From assembly GCA_002255025.1 (NCBI GenBank), contig NJEJ01000051.1, forward strand, positions 1 through 6,833: a stretch of 6,833 nucleotides of DNA. Direction: 5' to 3'. The stretch comes from Candidatus Bathyarchaeota archaeon ex4484_135 (GTDB taxonomy: Archaea > Thermoproteota > Bathyarchaeia > EX4484-135). The stretch's first letter is position 1. Each line of letters starts with the position of its first letter. Under the pieces are notes generated by a model. It was not told the DNA's origin, ran no database searches, and was given only the letters and a program-made list of their open reading frames with translations. The translations under genes were made by a program, and so were the position numbers. Below, piece after piece: positions 1 through 5,271 of this stretch.

Positions 1-2
1 AT

Positions 3-500
3 GGCAGGGAATCAGATGAGTTGGCTAGGAGGGGCTATGGCTCTAAGAGTAGCGAGGGCTTAATCCTAGAGCCTTGGGAAGCCCTCTACCTAGTCGAGAA
101 AGGCAGGATAGAAGTCCAGGAAGGTCCCGGAGGGCCTATTGTGGATTTCCAAGAACTCCTCAGGTTCTTTAAGGCCCGTGATGAATGGATTTGGGCCAAG
201 TTCCTCATATATAGGGACCTGAGGGAAAGGGGCTACGTGGTGAAGAAGGGCTTCGGGCCTGGCCTGACCTTCAGGCTCTACGACAGAGGCGATTACGGCA
301 AGAAGCCAGCTAAGTTCCTCGTCTACGGCATACTAGAGGGCTCGCCTGTCAAGGTGTCAGACCTCGAGGAAGCCATGAGGGAGGCACAGGCCAGCGATAA
401 GGAGCTCATATTGGCCGTGGTGGAGAGGCGTGGCGAGGTCATCTATTACTCCCTGGGGGGGTGGATAAAGCCCTCGCCAGCCGGGCGGGAGACCTCGTAA
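3..500 (+). CDS. tRNA-splicing endonuclease family protein, probable structural subunit (5'-partial)
   Basis: This is an archaeal EndA-family protein. The family cuts bulge-helix-bulge introns from pre-tRNA and pre-rRNA. The frame is open to the window edge, and residues before the TTG at 21 (ending DELARRGYG) still resemble the family N-terminal region, so the true start is probably upstream; TTG 21 would give 159 aa. Visible hallmarks, numbered from TTG 21, are LEPWEALYLVEKG (17-28), the FLIYRDLRERGYVVKKGFG segment that opens the C-terminal nuclease fold (61-79), FRLY with Tyr87, KELILAVV with Lys127, and the terminal strand VIYYSL. Active subunits use a Tyr-His-Lys triad. Here Tyr and Lys align, but the His expected about 10 residues after Tyr is missing, and the visible protein has no histidine at all. 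Crenarchaeal enzymes are heterotetramers of catalytic and structural subunits, so I infer this is the structural one. Family assignment is firm; subunit type is inference. The stop TAA lies 41 nt before the preferred start of the prenyltransferase. Confidence 0.82.
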   Translation, partial: GRESDELARRGYGSKSSEGLILEPWEALYLVEKGRIEVQEGPGGPIVDFQELLRFFKARDEWIWAKFLIYRDLRERGYVVKKGFGPGLTFRLYDRGDYGKKPAKFLVYGILEGSPVKVSDLEEAMREAQASDKELILAVVERRGEVIYYSLGGWIKPSPAGRETS

Positions 501-529
501 TACTTATGACCGCATGGTCAGATGGCCGT

Positions 530-535
530 GAGGTG
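530..535 (+). promoter_or_regulatory. Shine-Dalgarno-like GAGGTG for the UbiA-family gene
   Basis: GAGGTG matches the anti-Shine-Dalgarno tail of archaeal 16S rRNA and lies 6 nt before the TTG at 542. This is the reason for preferring that start. A weak TATA-like stretch (TAATACTTATGA, 498-509) lies just upstream and would place transcription initiation near 530. That would instead suit a near-leaderless start at GTG 533, so the two signals partly conflict. Confidence 0.4.
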
Positions 536-541
536 GGTTAT

Positions 542-1405
542 TTGGCTCTCGCCAACCGTGTGATGGGCTTCGTGAGGCTCATGAGGCCCCCGAACTGCCT
601 GATGATGGGTTTTGCCGTCCTCGTGGGGGCCGTGGTAGCATCTGGGAGACCATTACTCGATAAAGCTCTTGAGCTCGTCTATGGCTTCACCACGGGCTTC
701 ACGCTCTTAGCTGCCTCAAACGCCCTTAACGATTACCATGACCGTGAGATAGATGCCATAAACGAGCCAAGCAGGCCTATACCAAGTGGTCTCGTGAGGC
801 CTCGGGAAGCCCTTGCCTTCTCAGCTGCCCTTACAGTCCTGGGCCTCCTCTTCGCCTTCCTGACGAGCTTCAAGTGCTTCCTAATGGCCCTGCTGGCCAG
901 TGCCATTGCTGATTCCTACGTGACTTATGGAAAGAGAACAGGCCTCCCCGGGAACGCCATGGTGAGCTCATGTGTTGCCATACCTTTCCTATATGGGAGC
1001 CTGATAACGACGGGCCGCATAACGGGCCTTGTGGCTCTGTTCGCCTCCATAGCCTTCTTGGCCAACCTGGGCCGAGAGGTCAACAAAGGCATAGTAGATA
1101 TGGCCGGGGATGCCTCTAAGGGCATAAGGACTGTGGCCGTCCGCTGGGGTCCTAAGGCCGCAGCTGTACTGTCTGCCGTGTTTTACATGACGGCCGTTGG
1201 GTTGAGCTGGCTCCCGGTGGTCTACGGCATGGTCTCCCTTGCCTACCTGCCCCCGATAGTACTGACCGATTTAGGCTTCATCCACGCCTCATCTTCCATA
1301 TTGAAGGACTACGGGAGGGAGAACGCCAAAAAGGTCAAGAACGAGGTACTATTGTGGATGACCACCGGCATGATAGGTTTCGTCATGGGAGTTCTAATAG
1401 GTTAG
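542..1405 (+). CDS. UbiA-family prenyltransferase, probable digeranylgeranylglyceryl phosphate synthase
   Basis: This integral-membrane prenyltransferase probably adds the second geranylgeranyl chain to geranylgeranylglyceryl phosphate (EC 2.5.1.42), a step in archaeal ether-lipid synthesis. From TTG 542 it is 287 aa, normal for the family. It begins with the typical RPPNCLMMG segment. The first Asp-rich motif is NDYHDREIDAINEPSRP (Asn63, Asp64, Asp67, Asp71, Asn74), which binds the Mg-diphosphate. YGKRTGLPGN (about 129-138) and NLGREVNKGIVDMAGD follow, with second-motif Asp186 and Asp190. Hydrophobic stretches between the motifs fit the family's roughly eight to nine membrane helices. The frame extends upstream to GTG 461, overlapping the endonuclease gene, but those residues do not look like the family. 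Possible starts are GTG 533, TTG 542, GTG 560 and ATG 563; I chose TTG 542 for its GAGGTG. Other UbiA substrates cannot be excluded, but archaeal origin and motif pattern favour the lipid role. Confidence 0.88.
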   Translation: MALANRVMGFVRLMRPPNCLMMGFAVLVGAVVASGRPLLDKALELVYGFTTGFTLLAASNALNDYHDREIDAINEPSRPIPSGLVRPREALAFSAALTVLGLLFAFLTSFKCFLMALLASAIADSYVTYGKRTGLPGNAMVSSCVAIPFLYGSLITTGRITGLVALFASIAFLANLGREVNKGIVDMAGDASKGIRTVAVRWGPKAAAVLSAVFYMTAVGLSWLPVVYGMVSLAYLPPIVLTDLGFIHASSSILKDYGRENAKKVKNEVLLWMTTGMIGFVMGVLIG

Positions 1406-1416
1406 AATGGCAGAAC

Positions 1417-1426
1417 CCTTATAACC
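1417..1426 (+). promoter_or_regulatory. TATA-like box for glmS
   Basis: CCCTTATAAC, starting 12 nt after the prenyltransferase stop codon, fits a crenarchaeal TATA box. Initiation about 26 nt from its centre would fall near 1447-1450, giving a leader of roughly 22-25 nt that ends in the purine-rich site before TTG 1472. This suggests glmS is transcribed separately from the upstream gene. Confidence 0.55.
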
Positions 1427-1442
1427 TTGGAGCTGACAAGCC

Positions 1443-1464
1443 CCCTTCCGGAACGCGGAAAGGG
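1443..1464 (+). repeat. Inverted repeat upstream of the glmS start
   Basis: The left arm CCCTTCCG (1443-1450) can pair with the right arm CGGAAAGGG (1456-1464) across a 5-nt loop, with one A bulged. It also contains the perfect palindrome TTCCGGAA (1446-1453). It covers the predicted transcription start and reaches into the purine-rich ribosome-binding region. It could be an operator or a leader hairpin, or chance in GC-rich DNA. Confidence 0.3.
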
Positions 1465-1470
1465 AAGGGA
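1462..1470 (+). promoter_or_regulatory. Purine-rich ribosome-binding site supporting TTG start of glmS
   Basis: GGGAAGGGA lies one base before TTG 1472, with its GGGA core 5-8 nt upstream. It is an imperfect Shine-Dalgarno match. Together with the Cys codon that follows the TTG, it supports this start over the longer frame from 1427. Confidence 0.4.
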
Positions 1471-1471
1471 C

Positions 1472-3295
1472 TTGTGCGGGATATTCGGCTGCCTGGTGAA
1501 GGACAAGGATGTAGCACCTCTGATACTGGCTGGCCTCAAGCGGCTTGAGTACAGGGGCTACGACTCCTGTGGCGAGGCAACCATTCACGAGGGCAAGCTC
1601 TTCGTGAAGAAGGGCGTTGGAGAGATAGACAAGGTCCATGCCGAGCTGGGCCTCGATGACCTCCCGGGCGAGATAGGGATAGGCCACACGAGGTGGGCCA
1701 CGCACGGTGCTCCGACGAGGGAGAACGCACACCCGCACACGGATTGTGAGGGCAAGATTGCGGTCGTCCACAACGGCATCATAGAGAACTTCCTAGAGCT
1801 GAGGAAGGAACTCGAGGCTAAAGGACACGTCTTCAAGTCCAAGACGGACACCGAGGTCGTGCCGCACCTGATAGAGGAGTTCATGAAGGAAGGCCTGGGC
1901 TTTCAGGAAGCCGTGATAGAGGCCGTTAGGAAGCTCAGGGGCTCCTTCGCCCTGGCCATAATCTACGCGGGCTTCGAGGGCATGGCCTGCGTGAAGATGG
2001 AGAGCCCGCTCGTCTTAGGCGTAGGCCGCGACGGCATCTATGTGGCCTCCGACATACCGGCCTTCCTGCCCTACACGAACGTGGTCATCCAACTCAAGGA
2101 CGGCGATGTGGCCTTCATAAGGCCCGATGGGTTCCGCATCTACAACTTCATAAAGGGCCGTGAAGTCAAGAGGAAGCCCAGGACCATAGATTGGTCGGCC
2201 GACATGGCCGAGAGGGAAGGCTATCCGCACTTCATGTTGAAGGAAATACACGAGCAGCCCAGGTGCCTGAAGAACACGCTGAGGCTCGACAGACGTTACT
2301 TGACCATGATGGCTGACCTAATATCGTCCGCAGAGGAAGCCTTCATGGTGGCCTGCGGGACCTCTTACCACGCCTGCCTGGCGAGCTCTTACGCAATGTC
2401 CAGGCTGGCCAAGAAGGCCGTCCACCCCGTTATAGCATCTGAGTTCGTGGAGAACTACGGCTCTTTCGTAGGGCCTAGGACGGTCCTTTTGGCCGTCAGC
2501 CAATCAGGCGAGACAGCCGATACGCTTGAGGCAGTTAGGCACGCAAGGGAACGCGGGGCCACTATACTCGGCGTCACGAACGTCCTCGGCTCCAAGCTGA
2601 CCAGGATGGCCCGCGTCTACGTGTGCCAGCAATCCGGGCCCGAGATAGGCGTGGCCGCCACGAAGACCTACACGGCCCAGCTGTCCGTGTTGACCCAGTT
2701 GGCCGTCATAATGGCCGAGAGGAGGGGCAAGATAGGCCACGTTGAGGCAGAGGACCTATGGGATTGGATACACAAGTTGCCCGACCTAGCTGAATCGGTC
2801 ATAGAGGTCACGGAGAAAGACATCATCAGGCTAGCAGAAGAGCACGTTGGCGTTGAGAAGTTCGCCTTCGTGGGCTCGGGCATAAACCTAGCCACGGCCC
2901 TCGAGGGAAGGCTGAAGCTCCTAGAGATAGCCTACGCACCCTCAATAGCCACGTCCAGCCTCGACGGCGTGACAGCCGGGTGCTTGGGCAAGGGTTCAAC
3001 GGCCATATTCGTCTGCCCCTCATCGAGCCCTGATAGGAAGAGGCTCCTAGACGAGGCCTGCATGGCCAGGGACCACGGCTTAAACGTGATAGCTTTGGCG
3101 GAAGAAGGAGATGAGGAAGTAAAGGAGGCCTCGGACGAGCAACTCGTCCTGCCCGTGCCGCCGGAGCTGCCGGAGGTGCTGTCGCCTCTGCCCTTCATAC
3201 TGCCCCTGCAGATGTTCGCCTACTACGTGAGCGTGAAGAGGGGCCTGAACCCGGACAAGCCGAGGAACCTGGCCAAGTCCGTCACGGTCAAGTAG
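1472..3295 (+). CDS. glmS: Glutamine:fructose-6-phosphate aminotransferase (isomerizing), unusual isomerase loop
   Basis: GlmS makes glucosamine-6-phosphate from fructose-6-phosphate and glutamine, the entry to UDP-GlcNAc and N-glycan precursors. The frame is open from 1427, but TTG 1472 is followed at once by Cys-Gly-Ile-Phe-Gly, whose Cys must be N-terminal after Met removal. It is therefore the real start, giving 607 aa against 608 in E. coli. The class II glutaminase domain (2 to about 230) has Cys2, HTRWATHG (72-79), HNGIIEN (100-106) and SKTDTE (123-128). SIS domain 1 has CGTS (295-298), SQSGETADT (343-351) and EIGVAATK (391-398). SIS domain 2 has VGSGINLATALEGRLKLLE, ending in the catalytic Glu485. 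The tail PRNLAKSVTVK holds the catalytic Lys602. The oddity is that the usual AGELKHGPxAL loop, with the ring-opening His (E. coli His504), is replaced here by SSLDGVTAGCLGKG, with Thr501 at that place. No frameshift explains this. Fold and family are certain; full isomerase activity is less so. Confidence 0.93.
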   Translation: MCGIFGCLVKDKDVAPLILAGLKRLEYRGYDSCGEATIHEGKLFVKKGVGEIDKVHAELGLDDLPGEIGIGHTRWATHGAPTRENAHPHTDCEGKIAVVHNGIIENFLELRKELEAKGHVFKSKTDTEVVPHLIEEFMKEGLGFQEAVIEAVRKLRGSFALAIIYAGFEGMACVKMESPLVLGVGRDGIYVASDIPAFLPYTNVVIQLKDGDVAFIRPDGFRIYNFIKGREVKRKPRTIDWSADMAEREGYPHFMLKEIHEQPRCLKNTLRLDRRYLTMMADLISSAEEAFMVACGTSYHACLASSYAMSRLAKKAVHPVIASEFVENYGSFVGPRTVLLAVSQSGETADTLEAVRHARERGATILGVTNVLGSKLTRMARVYVCQQSGPEIGVAATKTYTAQLSVLTQLAVIMAERRGKIGHVEAEDLWDWIHKLPDLAESVIEVTEKDIIRLAEEHVGVEKFAFVGSGINLATALEGRLKLLEIAYAPSIATSSLDGVTAGCLGKGSTAIFVCPSSSPDRKRLLDEACMARDHGLNVIALAEEGDEEVKEASDEQLVLPVPPELPEVLSPLPFILPLQMFAYYVSVKRGLNPDKPRNLAKSVTVK

Positions 3296-3298
3296 GCC

Positions 3299-4030
3299 AT
3301 GGACATCAAGGGCCAGCTCAGGAGGAAGGTATGGGAGGAGCTGATGAGGAGGGGCGTAGCTAGGTTTCCCCTGCCCATCTACGGCCGCATACCGAACTTC
3401 ATAGGGGCAGAGGTAGCGGCCAAGAGGCTCTCGGGCCTGAGGGAATACAGGGATGCTGATGTGGTCTTCTGCAATCCTGACTCGCCCCAGAGGCCCGTGA
3501 GGGAAATGGTCCTCCGTGATGGCAAGACGCTCGTGATGGCTACCCCAAGGCTCAGGAAGGGCCTCCTGGTCCTCAGGCCCGATAAGGTGCCGTCGGGGGC
3601 CCTCAGGACAGCCTCTACCATAAGGGGGGCCTTCAGGTTCGGGAGGCCCGTCAGGCCCTGGGAAATAAGGGTCGACCTGAAGGTCGTGGGGTCCGTGGCG
3701 GTGGCTGAGGACGGTGCCCGTCTGGGCAAGGGCCACGGCTACAGCGACCTAGAGTACGCCATATTGGTCGAGTGTGGTGCCCTGGGGCCCGATACGCCCG
3801 TGGTGACGACCGTCCACGACCTGCAGGTCCTCCCGGCCGGGAGCATACCCATGACGGACCACGATGTCCCCGTTGACATCATAACAACGCCCACGAGGAC
3901 CGTGAGGACCGGGACACGCTACGCACGCCCGAGGGGGGTTGACTGGTCCATCGTGACGGACGACATGGTACGTGATATGCCCATCTTGGCCGAGCTGAGG
4001 AAAAGGAAAAAGAAGGCAGGCCGTCCCTGA
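3299..4030 (+). CDS. MTHFS-like protein (5-formyltetrahydrofolate cyclo-ligase family, archaeal type)
   Basis: This is a 243-aa member of the 5-formyltetrahydrofolate cyclo-ligase superfamily (COG0212 type), in the archaeal branch that also resembles the MTHFS domain of human MTHFSD. True cyclo-ligases use ATP to turn 5-formyl-THF into 5,10-methenyl-THF. Visible features are an N-terminal basic helix (KGQLRRKVWEEL), IPNFIGAEVAAKRL (31-44), the family glycine motif LGKGHGYSDLE (142-152), VTTVHDLQVL (159-168), TDHDVPVDIITTP (176-188) and a basic tail RKRKKKAGRP. ATG 3299 is 3 nt after the glmS stop, so cotranscription with glmS is likely, perhaps with translational coupling, since no clear ribosome-binding site is seen. 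It converges with trpS, 5 nt away. Substrate is unknown: crenarchaeal C1 carriers are modified pterins and the branch is poorly characterised, so a cyclo-ligase, another pterin-linked role or RNA binding are all possible. Confidence 0.8.
   Translation: MDIKGQLRRKVWEELMRRGVARFPLPIYGRIPNFIGAEVAAKRLSGLREYRDADVVFCNPDSPQRPVREMVLRDGKTLVMATPRLRKGLLVLRPDKVPSGALRTASTIRGAFRFGRPVRPWEIRVDLKVVGSVAVAEDGARLGKGHGYSDLEYAILVECGALGPDTPVVTTVHDLQVLPAGSIPMTDHDVPVDIITTPTRTVRTGTRYARPRGVDWSIVTDDMVRDMPILAELRKRKKKAGRP
4000..4014 (-). terminator. Probable T-rich terminator of trpS
   Basis: Read on the minus strand, this stretch is TTCTTTTTCCTTTTC, 22-36 nt past the trpS stop codon. Archaeal intrinsic termination relies on such T-tracts without a required hairpin. 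On the plus strand the same bases are the Lys codons near the end of the MTHFS-like gene (KRKKK). It is the longest T-tract seen on the minus strand near trpS. Confidence 0.5.
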
Positions 4031-4035
4031 GGCCC

Positions 4036-5163
4036 CTACTCCTGGACGAACTCTAAGTCCTTCACCATGGAGCGGGCCTCTTCTAGCCTGGCCTTGAAGT
4101 CCTCCATGAACTCCCTCATGAGCTCGGTGGCGTAGGTCTTGCACTCACCACAGATGCGGGCTCCCGAGCGGCACTCCTCGTATATCTGGTCGAGTTCCCT
4201 GTCGTCCTCTACGAGGTGCTGCTTGAAGAGCTCGAATACCACGCACTTCTCCGGCTGTCCTCCCTTGGCCCTCTGCTCTGCCAGGGAGCTCCTGCCGCCC
4301 GTGAGGGCCTTCCATATCTTCCTCTCTGTGGAGGCCGGGTCTTCCGGCAGCCATATGCAGGACTCGGGCTTGGACTTGCTCATCTTGAAGGAGCCATCTA
4401 AGGAGGGCGTGAACTTGTGGTAAACGCTGGCCGGTGCCGTGAAGCCGAACTCAGAACGGGTCCTCTTGACCAGGTCCCTCGTGAGCCTTATGTGTGGGTC
4501 CTGGTCTATGCCCACCGGTATGACGCCTGGCATCTTCTCCCTGACCTGCGGGTACAATATGTCGGCCGCGTCCAAAAGGGCCCCTACCACCTTGCCTGGC
4601 GTGAGTTGGCCGTAGATGGCCTCCATTTCGGCCATGGTCACCTTGGCGGAGAACCTCGTCATGAGGCGTAAGACGGTCCTGTTCTCGGATTGGAAGTAAA
4701 ACTTCGTCTTGCCCGGGTCGATGCCAAGGGCTATGTAGGCCGGTATGTAGAACTCGAGGGCCCTCCTCCGGGCTTCCTGGAGCGTCAGGCCCCTGGTGGC
4801 AACGGCCTCAAGGTCGGCCACGAGGAGGTAAGCCTCCTTGGCACCTGCCTCTTGGAAGTACCTGAAGTTCTCTATGACCATTCTCGTCCCGAGGTGTAGC
4901 TTCTCGGCCGAGGGCATTATGCCCGTGAGGACGTAGAAGGGCTTGTGCTCCCTTATGGCATCTGCTATGACCTTCAGGTCCCTGTGGCAGAACACTATCT
5001 TTCGCCTCATGAGCTTATTGGGCCTCGGCAGGGCCTCCAACAGGTCGTCCGTGAATATCTCGAGGCCGAAGTGCTCTATGATGCGAACGTAATCCTCGGG
5101 CAGCTCGGAGCCCCAGGGGTCAATCAGCGGGCCTTTCCTCGCCCTTGCCACAATAAGGACCAC
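4036..5163 (-). CDS. trpS: Tryptophan--tRNA ligase, archaeal/eukaryotic type
   Basis: This class I aminoacyl-tRNA synthetase charges tRNA-Trp with tryptophan using ATP in the cytoplasm. It has 375 aa, usual for archaeal TrpS. In order it shows the N-terminal IDPWGSELPEDY (14-25), the HIGH-equivalent HLGT (90-93) in PSAEKLHLGTRM, the QSENR region (158-162), GIDQDPHIRLTRD (218-230), the KMSKS loop (260-264) and a C-terminal helical part. A Cys cluster (Cys331, Cys338, Cys341) lies in CRSGARICGECK, a pattern I associate with archaeal TrpS that may bind metal. The start is GTG 5163. A minus-strand TATA-like box centred 28 nt upstream predicts initiation at or within two bases of this codon, so the mRNA is probably leaderless; no Shine-Dalgarno is present. 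GTG 5151 is a less supported alternative. It is divergent from the PUA-like gene (108-nt gap) and convergent with the MTHFS-like gene. Confidence 0.96.
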   Translation of the reverse strand: MVLIVARARKGPLIDPWGSELPEDYVRIIEHFGLEIFTDDLLEALPRPNKLMRRKIVFCHRDLKVIADAIREHKPFYVLTGIMPSAEKLHLGTRMVIENFRYFQEAGAKEAYLLVADLEAVATRGLTLQEARRRALEFYIPAYIALGIDPGKTKFYFQSENRTVLRLMTRFSAKVTMAEMEAIYGQLTPGKVVGALLDAADILYPQVREKMPGVIPVGIDQDPHIRLTRDLVKRTRSEFGFTAPASVYHKFTPSLDGSFKMSKSKPESCIWLPEDPASTERKIWKALTGGRSSLAEQRAKGGQPEKCVVFELFKQHLVEDDRELDQIYEECRSGARICGECKTYATELMREFMEDFKARLEEARSMVKDLEFVQE

Positions 5164-5186
5164 CGCCCGGGAGACGCCGTCCCGGT

Positions 5187-5195
5187 GATAAAAAG
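5187..5195 (-). promoter_or_regulatory. TATA box of trpS (leaderless promoter)
   Basis: On the minus strand this reads CTTTTTATC, a good crenarchaeal TATA box. Its centre is about 28 nt before the first base of the trpS GTG start, so transcription should begin at or within two bases of the start codon. Because archaeal TATA boxes are nearly symmetric, the same element (GATAAAAAG on the plus strand) might also serve the divergent PUA-like gene, with a leader of about 55 nt. Confidence 0.6.
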
Positions 5196-5201
5196 CTAAT
5201 C

Positions 5202-5220
5202 CTCAGGCGAGCTCAGGTGG
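5202..5220. repeat. Two CTCAGG copies 10 bp apart in the divergent intergenic region
   Basis: CTCAGG occurs at 5202-5207 and 5212-5217, within imperfect 10-bp units CTCAGGCGAG and CTCAGGTGGC. One helical turn apart and just upstream of the trpS TATA box, they could be a regulator site for trpS, the PUA-like gene or both. The units are short and chance is possible. Confidence 0.25.
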
Positions 5221-5257
5221 CCTAGAGGAGGGCGTGGTGCTGGAAGCTGACGACGGG

Positions 5258-5271
5258 GGCGGGAGCCCGCC
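5258..5271 (+). repeat. Small GC hairpin directly before the PUA-like gene start
   Basis: GGCGG (5258-5262) and CCGCC (5267-5271) flank a GAGC loop and end exactly at the base before ATG 5272. Such a stem would cover the place where a ribosome-binding site should be. It may be regulatory or accidental. Confidence 0.25.

Noticed and set aside
1..63. 20-codon ORF starting with ATG at position 1
   Set aside because: It is out of frame with the endonuclease gene, which is open across the same region and matches its family, and it has no visible upstream signals.
1406..1471. glmS ribozyme or other riboswitch in front of glmS
   Set aside because: The gap is only 66 nt, most of it upstream of the predicted transcription start. 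The glmS ribozyme is a much larger bacterial element and no pseudoknot core is visible.
1394..1771. 125-aa minus-strand open frame opposite the glmS start
   Set aside because: It lies antisense to the conserved glutaminase domain and the glmS promoter. It shows no family resemblance and no ribosome-binding site was identified.
2880..3010. Compensated frameshift as the cause of the odd GlmS loop
   Set aside because: I read the other two frames across the loop. One meets a TAG and then a TGA, and the other gives Arg-rich sequence unlike GELKHGP, so the divergence is genuine rather than a sequencing error.
3080..3736. 218-aa open frame on the minus strand opposite glmS and the MTHFS-like gene
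   Set aside because: It is a shadow frame of two well-supported genes. The translation is Gly/Pro/Arg/His-rich with low-complexity character, as expected from complementing GC-rich AGG/GCC codons, and shows no recognisable domain.
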